From: a virus
Length of the DNA stretch: 58,797 nt
IMG/VR virus record: IMGVR_UViG_3300018420_000021
Span: 1-58,797 of that record
Direction: 5' to 3' (one strand)
Of this stretch, positions 31,537 through 39,940 are shown in pieces (within the stretch, counting starts at the first letter, position 1; every line of letters begins with the position of its first letter). The notes under the pieces are model-generated. The model made no database searches and was not told the origin of the DNA. It saw nothing but the letters and a program-made list of their open reading frames with translations. Position numbers and translations under genes: made by a program.

Positions 31537-31548
31537 ACCAACAATCAA

Positions 31549-31624
31549 GGGGAATTAGCTCAGCTGGGAGAGCGCCTGATTTGCATTCAGGAGGTCAGCG
31601 GTTCGATCCCGCTATTCTCCACCA
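31549..31624 (+). tRNA. tRNA-Ala (TGC)
   Basis: Acceptor GGGGAAT/ATTCTCC with the G3-T70 wobble of alanine tRNAs, anticodon TGC, encoded CCA. Confidence 0.94.
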
Positions 31625-31645
31625 TTTTTATATACGGAGCGTTTT

Positions 31646-32284
31646 ATGAGATTGCTGGTGTCGGGTTGTAGTGTAACTCACGGTGCTGAACTTGACAACG
31701 GCTTTATAAGCAAACGCAATATAGAACTATCCTATAGTCAACACCTGGCTGATTGCTTAGGTTTTGAAAATACCAATGTTGCTATGTCTGCTGGTAACAA
31801 TGCATATATCTTCAACTCTCTATTAGAAAACATATACAAGTATAACGATATACATTCAGTCATAGCTATGTGGACTACTCCTTATCGTTTTTATCATCGC
31901 CATAATTCGAGACATTTTTTAATACGTGGAAATTTTGTTGCCAGTTTCGAAAACCTAGAAGATGCTGATAAAATAAAATTTACCAAACGTGGTTGCCGTT
32001 ACACAGGTGACAATCAAGAAGTACTAGATAAACTATCCAAGCACCATGAGTTTTTTGTTGACTATGGGTTTGATGAACACAATCATAGCAAAACACTACA
32101 AGTATACAAAAAAGCATTGCAGGATATTTGCAATCAGCGTGATCTAAGGTTCATAGATTTATCTTGGCATATCGAACCATTAAAGGCTGCTTTGACAGGA
32201 AAAGAAATACGTCATCCAACTGCACAAGAACACAAAGAAGTAGCTGATTGGATTTACAACAAATACTATAAAGATTTTGCTTGA
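31646..32284 (+). CDS. SGNH-hydrolase-like protein
   Basis: 212 residues. GCS at 7-9 (LLVSGCSVTHG) replaces the usual GDS, followed by CLGFENTNVAMSAGNNAYIF, which carries a Gly-Asn block like SGNH block II/III. The C-terminal KEIRHPTAQEHKEVADWI supplies a possible catalytic His. The CGGAG ribosome site is clear. Related to 18613 and 41257. Possible esterase on glycans or lipids; unproven. Confidence 0.5.
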   Translation: MRLLVSGCSVTHGAELDNGFISKRNIELSYSQHLADCLGFENTNVAMSAGNNAYIFNSLLENIYKYNDIHSVIAMWTTPYRFYHRHNSRHFLIRGNFVASFENLEDADKIKFTKRGCRYTGDNQEVLDKLSKHHEFFVDYGFDEHNHSKTLQVYKKALQDICNQRDLRFIDLSWHIEPLKAALTGKEIRHPTAQEHKEVADWIYNKYYKDFA

Positions 32285-32308
32285 CAAACTTCTTTTTTAT
32301 GTTATATT
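32281..32308 (+). promoter_or_regulatory. sigma70-like promoter for tRNA-Trp and tRNA-Arg
   Basis: TTGACA, 16 bp, TATATT, overlapping the upstream stop codon. Predicted start ~32315, just before tRNA-Trp. Confidence 0.8.
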
Positions 32309-32319
32309 AAGTATATTGA

Positions 32320-32393
32320 ATCGGTAAAGTGTTACGGTAGCACGACAGTCTCCAAAACTGTAAGCCGGGGTTCGACTCCCTGTACCGATGCCA
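32320..32393 (+). tRNA. tRNA-Trp (CCA)
   Basis: 74 bases. Acceptor ATCGGTA/TACCGAT, anticodon stem ACAGT/ACTGT with loop CTCCAAA, discriminator G, encoded CCA. Confidence 0.9.
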
Positions 32394-32400
32394 ACCTAAT

Positions 32401-32477
32401 GCACCAGTAGCTCAGCTGGATAGAGCATCGGTCTACGAAACCGAGGGTCGGAGGTTCGAATCCTTCCTGGTGCACCA
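32401..32477 (+). tRNA. tRNA-Arg (ACG)
   Basis: Acceptor GCACCAG/CTGGTGC, anticodon stem TCGGT/ACCGA with loop CTACGAA, T loop TTCGAAT, encoded CCA. A34 needs host TadA for inosine. Confidence 0.93.
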
Positions 32478-32494
32478 AAAATTTATTTGAACTC

Positions 32495-32523
32495 TTGACA
32501 AAACAAAGCCTATATACTATACT
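32495..32523 (+). promoter_or_regulatory. sigma70-like promoter abutting a start codon
   Basis: TTGACA, 17 bp, TATACT. The -10 is followed at once by ATGAAT and ATG (32530), so the message would begin at the second ATG. Confidence 0.75.
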
Positions 32524-32529
32524 ATGAAT

Positions 32530-33357
32530 ATGAAAGCACTTGTAATAGGTTTAGGAATGGGACGACAGTATTGTAGCTGGTTTTATCAGCTGGGCTACGA
32601 TGTAACAACTGTTGATGCTGATCCTAATAAGCAGGCAAAATATCTATCAGTACAAGATGCACTTGTACAGATGTATGATATAGTGTATATCGGCACACCA
32701 AACTATACACACGAACCTATTGCACATGTGGTTGCGGACCATGCACATATTGTACTAGTAGAAAAGCCTGGGTTAGCAGATGCTGACAGTTGGCAAAAAC
32801 TAGTAGACAAGTTTCCAAAAACACGTTTCGTAATGGTCAAGAACAATCAGCACAGATCAGAAATGCCTGGCTTTGCTAAACTAGCGGCAATGGCAGAAGG
32901 TGGCAAAATTGTTTGGAGCAGACGAGACGGAATCCCACAAGGTGCATGGTTCCTAAATCCAAAACAAGCATTTGGTGGTGTGAGTAGAGATCTAATGCCA
33001 CACCTACTTAGTATATACTATAACCTAAATATAATTAAAGAGTCACGTAGTTATAAAACATTGGAAGATAATAGCAATGTAGGTATTGACACATTCTGTG
33101 AAATACAATATGGTACATGGAGATTGATTGCGTGTTGGCAAAATCACAGTAAAGATGAATTTTATATTGAATTTATAATAAATGGCAAAGCGATTCGCTT
33201 TGATATAGGCGATGCATTTACAGCATTTGGTGGTTGTCCCAGTGGACCATATATGAGTATGATTAACACCCTACAAGAAAATATCAATAACAATGAGTAT
33301 TGGTTACACGAAAACGGAGTAGACTTATGGATACATCAGCAACTAGAATCCTTGTAA
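32530..33357 (+). CDS. Gfo/Idh/MocA-family oxidoreductase
   Basis: 275 residues. MKALVIGLGMGRQYCSWF begins a Rossmann fold (GxGxxG) and VDADPN binds the cofactor ribose. VYIGTPNYTHEPI and VLVEKPGLAD are the usual landmarks, with the catalytic-type EKP. The C-terminal half fits the dimerisation domain. It likely oxidises or epimerises a sugar or inositol with NAD(P). An ATG at 32524 would add two residues, but the promoter -10 ends right before it. It overlaps the next gene, probably the same pathway. Confidence 0.78.
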   Translation: MKALVIGLGMGRQYCSWFYQLGYDVTTVDADPNKQAKYLSVQDALVQMYDIVYIGTPNYTHEPIAHVVADHAHIVLVEKPGLADADSWQKLVDKFPKTRFVMVKNNQHRSEMPGFAKLAAMAEGGKIVWSRRDGIPQGAWFLNPKQAFGGVSRDLMPHLLSIYYNLNIIKESRSYKTLEDNSNVGIDTFCEIQYGTWRLIACWQNHSKDEFYIEFIINGKAIRFDIGDAFTAFGGCPSGPYMSMINTLQENINNNEYWLHENGVDLWIHQQLESL

Positions 33358-34247
33358 CAGAAGGCACTGGTAACTTTAAAGAAAGTACCTATTATCCTAG
33401 TACTCTAAAGGCTAAAGAGGTGCGTGTGCGTAGTAGAATGACTGGCGTGTGTCGCAGTGACATCGATATGATGACAGGAGATTTTCCGTTACTAGCAAAA
33501 GAAATGATGGGTCACGAAGGTTTAGGAGAAGTTGTTGAAGTAGGTAGTGCTGTCGACGATGTTGTGATAGGCGACTATGTTGCTACTCGTGGTGAGCCTG
33601 CATACGCAGATGAATACAATGCTCAACATTATGTAAAAGTACCTGAACTTAATCCACGCTATATTATAGAACCTGTTGCTTGTGCAATTAACGTTGGCAA
33701 TTCAATTGGCTTAGGTAGTACAGTTATTATTGGTACAGGTTTTTTAGCTACAGTTCTAGCCCAATGGCTAATTCAGCCACAAGGATCAATTATTGACAAT
33801 ACACTAAATGAACGTCATTTTCCAGATATGGTGGGCAACAGTAACATTGATATATTATCAGATTGGGACATCCATCCGTTTGAAACTATTGACGAACTTG
33901 TAGATACTTACGACAACGTAGTAGTACTAAAGCCTATCAATTGGCTGACTGCTATCAACCTCGTGAATGAAAATGGACGTTTGATTATTGGCTCACCTTT
34001 AATACGTTCTTCTATTGATTTCAGTGAAGCACTTTGGAAAAACATCAGTATACATTGCCCAAGTCCGCGTGATACTAAATTCGATGTCTGTATGCATCAA
34101 GCAGTTGATATGATTGAACACGGAGAATTAGAGGTTGACACGTTTTGGACTAGAGGCTATAATAGAGAAACAGAATGGAAACAGGCGTTTGCTGATGGAG
34201 CAAACCGTCCGGAACATTATTCAAGAGGATATATCGAATGGGACTAA
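33327..34247 (+). CDS. medium-chain dehydrogenase/reductase (zinc alcohol dehydrogenase-like)
   Basis: 306 residues from MDTSATRILVTEG, overlapping the preceding gene by 31 bases. The GroES-like half has TGVCRSDIDMMTG and MMGHEGLGEVVEVG with the Cys, His and Glu of the catalytic zinc site. A shortened Rossmann part follows (STVIIGTGFLATVLAQWL). It may act with the Gfo/Idh/MocA enzyme on a sugar. The exact substrate cannot be read from sequence. Confidence 0.72.
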   Translation: MDTSATRILVTEGTGNFKESTYYPSTLKAKEVRVRSRMTGVCRSDIDMMTGDFPLLAKEMMGHEGLGEVVEVGSAVDDVVIGDYVATRGEPAYADEYNAQHYVKVPELNPRYIIEPVACAINVGNSIGLGSTVIIGTGFLATVLAQWLIQPQGSIIDNTLNERHFPDMVGNSNIDILSDWDIHPFETIDELVDTYDNVVVLKPINWLTAINLVNENGRLIIGSPLIRSSIDFSEALWKNISIHCPSPRDTKFDVCMHQAVDMIEHGELEVDTFWTRGYNRETEWKQAFADGANRPEHYSRGYIEWD

Positions 34248-34744
34248 ACACTGAAGAACGTCAAGACGTTGTTTATTTTACGGGGTATGAAGTGGAACAC
34301 ACAATCTGTCACGGCAAGCTAACACTGTTTGTAGTTGGTACTCCTCCACTGGATGAGATCCTTGCCAAAGTAGAAGAAACAGGTGCAGACCATGTATATT
34401 TTGGGACCAGTCAAAGTTATCATCCCTCAGACGACAACTATGATCTATGGGATAGGATTATCCTAGGCTGTTTGGATGAAGACCTTTGGGTTACACTAGA
34501 CTTTGATGTGCGCTACACAGACATAGTACACGAGTCAGGATACAATGAACACAATCGCTTTGTACCAATGATTAGTGTTAAACTTCCTTACATTGGGTTG
34601 TTTAACTATAACGCAACGCTAAAGTTAGATGACACAACTTGGGGAAAGACCAATCCAGGTGTGTGGACACATTCGTTGTATAACCTAATGAAGAAAGAAA
34701 ACTTTACTCATTGGGATCAATATGTTCAAGACGACCCTGTTTAA
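34238..34744 (+). CDS. conserved phage protein, function unknown
   Basis: 168 residues overlapping the preceding gene by ten bases. VEETGADHVYFGTSQSYHPSD and LWVTLDFDVRYTDIV are acidic beta/alpha segments. I associate similar proteins with marine T4-like phages; their role is unknown. Last gene of the sugar-type operon. Confidence 0.6.
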   Translation: MGLNTEERQDVVYFTGYEVEHTICHGKLTLFVVGTPPLDEILAKVEETGADHVYFGTSQSYHPSDDNYDLWDRIILGCLDEDLWVTLDFDVRYTDIVHESGYNEHNRFVPMISVKLPYIGLFNYNATLKLDDTTWGKTNPGVWTHSLYNLMKKENFTHWDQYVQDDPV

Positions 34745-34761
34745 GACTATATATTATTAAT

Positions 34762-34836
34762 GCGGGTGTAGCTCAGTGGTAGAGCATCTCGTTGCCAACG
34801 AGAATGTCGAGAGTTCGAATCTCTTCACCCGCTCCA
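34762..34836 (+). tRNA. tRNA-Gly (GCC)
   Basis: Acceptor GCGGGTG/CACCCGC, anticodon loop TTGCCAA, T loop TTCGAAT, discriminator T, encoded CCA. Its 3' end overlaps the end of the convergent oxygenase gene by 12 bases. Confidence 0.94.
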
Positions 34837-35421
34837 TTTCAACCAAAACTTAATACCATATCTTTTGTGTTCGCTATAATTGGTAATACAATGTAGCGAA
34901 CGTTCGTTGTTCATGGTCATCCAACCTACTTGATATCCTGTGGGTATAACAATGTTATAGGTTTGGTCCCAATTTTTGAACACAGTGCTTCTGTTAGGTT
35001 GATCACCATCCATAAAATAAAACAGTCCATGACAGATCATTTTATCCAATGGACCGTCATAGTGCATGCCTCCTATACCAAAATGTTCGCTTACTAGATA
35101 ATAGTTTGAGTTGATTGAAGTTTTTTCGTCCAGCTCTTGCTTGGTATAAGCAGGCTCGCCAGCAAAAAGTTGATTTCTTAATACAATGTCGAGCAATTGA
35201 CTTTTTAGACTTAAAATTTTGTCTAGGTATGCACATAGTATTTCGTCACTAGGATGAGGATTGTAGTCTCCTATATAAGCGGTTTCACTGTCGTGACTTA
35301 GTTTCCAAAGTGGTAAACTAATTGATTCTAACAGTGGTAAAACGTCTCCGCTAAATGATGGAGTATCGTGTAGTTTCAGTATATAGAGATGTTTATCAAT
35401 TTCGTTGTGTATCAACTTCAT
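34825..35421 (-). CDS. 2-oxoglutarate/Fe(II)-dependent oxygenase-like protein
   Basis: 198 residues. H120-x-D122 (GGMHYDGPLD), H177 (RSLHCITN) and R187 (KRYGIKFWL) provide the iron triad and a 2-oxoglutarate arginine. Clearly different from the oxygenase at 5414. Lies among glycan-type genes, so a sugar or surface substrate is possible. A perfect late box ends five bases before the ATG and there is no ribosome site. Confidence 0.65.
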   Translation of the reverse strand: MKLIHNEIDKHLYILKLHDTPSFSGDVLPLLESISLPLWKLSHDSETAYIGDYNPHPSDEILCAYLDKILSLKSQLLDIVLRNQLFAGEPAYTKQELDEKTSINSNYYLVSEHFGIGGMHYDGPLDKMICHGLFYFMDGDQPNRSTVFKNWDQTYNIVIPTGYQVGWMTMNNERSLHCITNYSEHKRYGIKFWLKWSG

Positions 35422-35426
35422 AATAA

Positions 35427-35438
35427 TATTTATAAGTA
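35427..35438. promoter_or_regulatory. overlapping divergent late-promoter boxes
   Basis: Minus strand TATAAATA (35427-35434) is five bases from the ATG of the oxygenase. Plus strand TATAAGTA (35431-35438) shares four bases with it and faces the gene at 35457, which has a GAGGA ribosome site. Confidence 0.6.
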
Positions 35439-35456
35439 TAGCTTAGTGAGGAATCG

Positions 35457-36287
35457 ATGATATATTTAGAAAGACTTTTATTTGTAGGACCTGGCAAAGC
35501 CGTTGAAAGCGTACTCACGCTCAAAACAGATCACCATATTCAGCCATTGCCATTTAAAACAACTGTATATTCTCCTACTGTAAATCTATTAGATATATAC
35601 CAGCAGTTTGGAATTAATATTGAAAACTTTAAACTAATACTAGACCATCGAGTACCCAATTATGATAAAGTAAAGCATTTAGATCCGTGGTTAAGACAAC
35701 AGTTTATTAAACTACTTGCGATTGACTCAACTGATACAGCATATAATATAATACAAGATGCAGATATGATGTTGACTGCTCCTTATAGACCATTTAACAT
35801 AGGCTATCCTAATCCGTTTATTCTAGAGAATCAAACACCGGAGCCGGAATACTCTGAACTTGCTGAATTGTTTACAGGTATCCCAAGACAAACTGCTCAC
35901 AGCTTTGTTAATGATCTGATGCCGTTAATGAAAGGCGATTGGTTGTTTATGCGTAAACAAATTGAAGAACGCTCACAGCGTCCGTGGTTAGACACACTGT
36001 TAGATGAAGTTAATCGTCGTGTAGAACAAAAAGGATACGCAAACTTTAGCGAATATGAAATGATTGGCAACTGGCTTGCTAAAAACTACAAACTCATGCC
36101 AACTACAGTTCAAATTGGTGAACAAATTACAAATGAAATAGCTCGCGCAATCAAAAAACAAGAGCTAGATATAGCGCCTTGGCAAAACAACTTGCACAAT
36201 GTAATTCCTATTAAAATATATGATGAGGATGCACGTTTAGATTTTGAAGATATTGAATACATACTAGATAGTTTTAGGTTGACATAA
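35457..36287 (+). CDS. glycosyltransferase-like protein (DUF6492-like)
   Basis: 276 residues. LLAIDSTDTAYNIIQDADMML has the DADxxL form of the DxD site of GT-A folds. TAHSFVNDLMPLM and GYANFSEYEMIGNWLAKNY match the later conserved blocks I associate with DUF6492. It probably transfers a sugar to a surface or phage structure. Divergent from the oxygenase at 34825. Confidence 0.55.
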   Translation: MIYLERLLFVGPGKAVESVLTLKTDHHIQPLPFKTTVYSPTVNLLDIYQQFGINIENFKLILDHRVPNYDKVKHLDPWLRQQFIKLLAIDSTDTAYNIIQDADMMLTAPYRPFNIGYPNPFILENQTPEPEYSELAELFTGIPRQTAHSFVNDLMPLMKGDWLFMRKQIEERSQRPWLDTLLDEVNRRVEQKGYANFSEYEMIGNWLAKNYKLMPTTVQIGEQITNEIARAIKKQELDIAPWQNNLHNVIPIKIYDEDARLDFEDIEYILDSFRLT

Positions 36288-36307
36288 AAAAATATTAATG
36301 TTATATT
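36279..36307 (+). promoter_or_regulatory. sigma70-like promoter
   Basis: TTGACA, 17 bp, TATATT, overlapping the end of the upstream gene; AAGGAG follows before the ATG at 36339. Confidence 0.78.
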
Positions 36308-36338
36308 ATTAAAATAACTCAGATTATAAGGAGATCCA

Positions 36339-36551
36339 ATGGGATTAATAGCAGTATTAGCAATATTATTTTCAGTAGATAATGCAGAATTTCATAAAAC
36401 AGTTGCAGAACAAAAAGCCGCAGGATTTAAATGGTACAACTTACCTGAATGTAGACAAGTTACATCAGACCTTCCTGCTATTACTGTCGACAGTGTAAAA
36501 GGCAAAAGAGTTTGCTACAAACTAGCTCTAACAAGAGATGGTGCAAAATAA
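36339..36551 (+). CDS. small exported-like protein, 70 aa
   Basis: MGLIAVLAILFSVDNAEFHK: short hydrophobic N-terminus, then a soluble part with two Cys (38 and 59) that could pair. Has its own promoter. No family recognised. Confidence 0.6.
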   Translation: MGLIAVLAILFSVDNAEFHKTVAEQKAAGFKWYNLPECRQVTSDLPAITVDSVKGKRVCYKLALTRDGAK

Positions 36552-37487
36552 TTGATTAAAGTTTTTACAAAGGATGAACGATATGCTCCGATGGTATTTG
36601 TACCCATCGGAAATCCTTTTGTTGAAAAATTTCTAGTCAAACTTGCAGATTCAGCCAGCAAGTATCGTATACGTGACTGGAACGAACGTATACCTTATAT
36701 TCGGAATATTGATTACACCACATGGCGTCGAACACAACGTGATGTTCGCAAAAGTTTTATAGCCACTATTGATCGAATCAATGAGCTTGGTTATAGGTTT
36801 CCAATTGGCACAGATGATATTAGACTAGAGCAGGATCTCGAAACACAACTGTTTTTAAATATGATGCATAGGTGTTTTACCACCGCACACCGTAGCAGTA
36901 CTGAAGCACAACAGACCTATGACGATGTTAATTTTTTTGAAGTTGAGCGCGAACACATAGAAGAATTTAGAACCTTAGTGCATGCAATCAATGACGGTGT
37001 ACATGCTATTGAGAACTTTATTACCACAGACAGAATGCGGGAGTTTCCAGCACAACACGAATATCAAATTGAGTTTGATGCATTTGATCCTTATGATGCT
37101 AATAATGTAGCAAAGGAATACTTTGTAGATCTAACAGAAGAAGATTACAACTACTTTAGTGATAATCTCGATTACGACTTATGGTTACCTTGGCATCAAA
37201 TACAAGGCAAGTGCTATTGGGACGCATATTTTGCTTATGATGATCCTACACAATGGGATATCAGCGAGCATAAACAATACAGCGGAAGTATTGCTATTGG
37301 TAGTAGACAACAAGCAAGAGATCCCAAACTGGAAACATGGTTACAAGAACATGGTGTAACGCCCGGACCAATGACTTGTGGATTACCTATTGCTAAATTA
37401 GTAGAAGGACGTGAAACTTTGGATTGGTTGTATACACAACCAGGCGGCCCAATAAACTTAATCAAGGAAGTCACATGCTCTATGTAA
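36552..37487 (+). CDS. phage protein of unknown function, TTG start
   Basis: 311 residues. The TTG directly after the upstream stop gives MIKVFTKDERYAPMVF; the next in-frame ATG is 13 codons on. Middle segments (EEDYNYFSDNLDYDLWLPWHQIQGKCYWDAYF) are rich in acids and aromatics. The C-terminus has GVTPGPMTCGLPIAKLVEG. No family recognised. It overlaps the next start by 13 bases. Confidence 0.55.
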   Translation: MIKVFTKDERYAPMVFVPIGNPFVEKFLVKLADSASKYRIRDWNERIPYIRNIDYTTWRRTQRDVRKSFIATIDRINELGYRFPIGTDDIRLEQDLETQLFLNMMHRCFTTAHRSSTEAQQTYDDVNFFEVEREHIEEFRTLVHAINDGVHAIENFITTDRMREFPAQHEYQIEFDAFDPYDANNVAKEYFVDLTEEDYNYFSDNLDYDLWLPWHQIQGKCYWDAYFAYDDPTQWDISEHKQYSGSIAIGSRQQARDPKLETWLQEHGVTPGPMTCGLPIAKLVEGRETLDWLYTQPGGPINLIKEVTCSM

Positions 37488-37807
37488 CTGAACGTTGGAA
37501 TACAACGCACACTGACGAAGACCGTATTAAAATATGGGATTTCTTGCACAACATGAGAATGGTTGGCAAACATAAGATGGCAAGCAACGGCACTTACTCT
37601 ACATACTTGGAAGATGGTTCACCTTGTAAACGTTTCGACGTACAGGAAAGTGTAGACGAGTATGTGAATTTTTTAAATGAAACGTTCGGTGCCGACACAT
37701 TCTCTGTAGAAGTCACAGACTACGAACCCGACGGACAACTGCCGGGCAGACATCCTAATAGCCCTTATGTGCAGGGCCGTGTTGTAGACTATAAACCTCC
37801 TTCATAA
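37475..37807 (+). CDS. small protein, 110 aa
   Basis: MLYVTERWNTTHTDEDRIKIWDFL, with AAGGAAG upstream. Acidic, aromatic; no family. It overlaps the end of the convergent glycosyltransferase-like gene by 53 bases. Confidence 0.55.
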   Translation: MLYVTERWNTTHTDEDRIKIWDFLHNMRMVGKHKMASNGTYSTYLEDGSPCKRFDVQESVDEYVNFLNETFGADTFSVEVTDYEPDGQLPGRHPNSPYVQGRVVDYKPPS

Positions 37808-38906
37808 CAGCATCTGTCATTTGTTCACAGATCCTACGGCGTAGATGCAGTAGATGATTTCTATTGCTTTCTAGTATGTGTTGTGCTTGCTCTTGAATCT
37901 TTGCAGGATCTTGACGTGCTAGCCACAGCACTTGATCGAATGCAGTTTCAAACCGTTGTATATAGTCTCTTATATCGTCATAGCTTTCGTCAATGATTGA
38001 TCCAAATGTTTGAAATCCGTACAGTTCACGAAGTTGACGTAGGTATTGATAGCAACCAAACATAACAAACAATCGTCGAGCTAGTATAGGCTTTGCGGTT
38101 TTTTCACTCATTAAAAATGTACGATGCGAATAACTTTCAGTTACAATACTATAACGTGCATGAGCAAGTATATCCCAAGGGATAGTCCATGTTTTTATTG
38201 GCGAAGGGCAACTATCAAACTCCATACTGTGTGCGTCATTTTCTATTTCCCATGCAGGATCTAAATTAGGACTCACGTACGGATAAGGAATATGTTGCCC
38301 ATGTAGATAGTTTCGAAATTTTTCTGATACAAACTCACCGTGACTAAAGTTTTCTCGATATGTGACAATACTCTGATCTAATAGTTTGGTTTGAAATAAT
38401 CTACTCATCACGAAGTCTCTGTGATCTTTTCGTGTTCCCAACAAACTTTCAAACATAAACACAGGTTCTTGAAGAGGGCAATCGCGTACTTCGCTATTAC
38501 GCATTATTTCCCACACATACCATGGTCTAATAAAGCAACGGTCCGGAACATCGTAACCTTCAACTGCACCTAATGCAATCAGATAGCGTTTGATGTTCAT
38601 GTTTTCGATCCACTCAATAAGTGATTCGTAGTGTGTATGATCGGTAACTGTGATGAGAATTAAATCAAACGGTGTGTGATCAAAGTCTGGTGCAATGCGA
38701 TCAAAGTATTCAGGAACACAAGCGATCTTTATGTCCTGTGCTAGCACTTCTTCAAGATTGTTTGATGGTGTGAACTCTTTGCTGTAGGCAAACCAATCAG
38801 TATAACAGTCAACAAAGCCTGGTAGTCCTGGCTTCATTGGTTCAAATGAACCTACAAAAATATTATCCAGTGTATTTGCATAAAAGGTAAAAACCTTAAT
38901 CATCAA
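37755..38906 (-). CDS. glycosyltransferase-like protein, paralogue 1 of 3
   Basis: 383 residues. The C-terminal half has YSIVTESYSHRTFLMSEKTA, then KPILARRLFVMFGCYQYLR and GFQTFGSIIDESYDDI. This SEK(T)xKPxxxxxxFVxxG plan resembles the nucleotide-sugar-binding half of GT-B transferases (compare the TEKxxxxxxxxxVPxxxG of fucosyltransferases). Two paralogues follow upstream in tandem. Probably modifies a glycan on the host surface or virion. Confidence 0.6.
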   Translation of the reverse strand: MMIKVFTFYANTLDNIFVGSFEPMKPGLPGFVDCYTDWFAYSKEFTPSNNLEEVLAQDIKIACVPEYFDRIAPDFDHTPFDLILITVTDHTHYESLIEWIENMNIKRYLIALGAVEGYDVPDRCFIRPWYVWEIMRNSEVRDCPLQEPVFMFESLLGTRKDHRDFVMSRLFQTKLLDQSIVTYRENFSHGEFVSEKFRNYLHGQHIPYPYVSPNLDPAWEIENDAHSMEFDSCPSPIKTWTIPWDILAHARYSIVTESYSHRTFLMSEKTAKPILARRLFVMFGCYQYLRQLRELYGFQTFGSIIDESYDDIRDYIQRFETAFDQVLWLARQDPAKIQEQAQHILESNRNHLLHLRRRICEQMTDAVMKEVYSLQHGPAHKGY

Positions 38907-39936
38907 CTAATCCTCGATCTCGCAGTTCACGAGTTAAACGCTGTCTAAAACTATCGCTAACAGCATACTCTTGATTGTACGCAAGTTCACGAGTTTTACT
39001 AAAGTATATTTCTTCAATGTTGTCATATAGAATGTCCAAAGTGCGTACCAGACCCTCCATTCGTGGTGCTATTTGTACAAACCATTCGTATAGATGATCG
39101 TCAAATACATCATCAAAAGTTTCAAAGCCCAACTGTTTTAAGAATCTTGTTTGTTTATATCCGCCTGCCATCATAAACAGTTGCCCTGCTACCAGAGGTT
39201 TAAATGTTTTTTCACTGAAGAAAACTGATCCCCAGTGTGTTTCTGTAACAATATTTAGATAACTATCAGTGAATGCTGGATGAAGCCATGAATGATCTCC
39301 GGGATTACCTTCAACATTACTGGTATCTACGTCATTTTCAATAGGTATCATAGGAGGTTTAGTTTTAACCCATTCGAATACTTCAACAGGCAGATCTTCC
39401 AATCTATCATTATTCAATTCTATAGTTTCGTTATTGTAGTTGTCTAATAGCCCGCCAAAACTAAACAGCATGTCATTAAAATACGCACGTTGACTGAGTA
39501 GATAGTACAAATAAATCCTATGTGTTACAGGTTGTCTGTTTAAACTGCTCACACGATACTGACGTTTGCTTATTGTGGGCAATGGTTGCCCTTGGTATCT
39601 TGTGTTACATCGATACAACCAGCTAGGAAAGAATATGTCGTCGTGGTGATTGGGTTCGCAGGTTAGTACATTAACCTGTCCTGTGTAGTTTACCACAGTC
39701 TGTCTAAACTTATCAAACAACAAACGCATTTCAGTTGTTGAAAAACCATCATGACTACCATCAAGTACTAGTTGAGCATGCTCTGGAAGCAATCGTTTAT
39801 AATATTCTATTTGTTTTTGCAAATTGTGTTTTGCAATAGCAGTTATAAACCCAGGTTCAGCAATGGATAGATAGGTTTTGCTGATATAAGGCACACAGAA
39901 CTTGGGAAGTTCTGGATGTAAATCATAGTTGATCAT
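38896..39936 (-). CDS. glycosyltransferase-like protein, paralogue 2 of 3
   Basis: 346 residues, AGGAT upstream. The shared core reads LNIVTETHWGSVFFSEKTF, KPLVAGQLFMMAGGYKQTR and LGFETFDDVFDDHLYEWF. The N-terminal half is different from its neighbours, which suggests different acceptors. It overlaps the next gene by eleven bases. Confidence 0.6.
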   Translation of the reverse strand: MINYDLHPELPKFCVPYISKTYLSIAEPGFITAIAKHNLQKQIEYYKRLLPEHAQLVLDGSHDGFSTTEMRLLFDKFRQTVVNYTGQVNVLTCEPNHHDDIFFPSWLYRCNTRYQGQPLPTISKRQYRVSSLNRQPVTHRIYLYYLLSQRAYFNDMLFSFGGLLDNYNNETIELNNDRLEDLPVEVFEWVKTKPPMIPIENDVDTSNVEGNPGDHSWLHPAFTDSYLNIVTETHWGSVFFSEKTFKPLVAGQLFMMAGGYKQTRFLKQLGFETFDDVFDDHLYEWFVQIAPRMEGLVRTLDILYDNIEEIYFSKTRELAYNQEYAVSDSFRQRLTRELRDRGLVDD

Positions 39937-39940
39937 CGAG

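Noticed and set aside
31449-31649. 66-codon open frame across tRNA-Leu and tRNA-Ala
   Set aside because: It covers two well-formed tRNA genes and ends just inside the start of the following gene, so it is a shadow.
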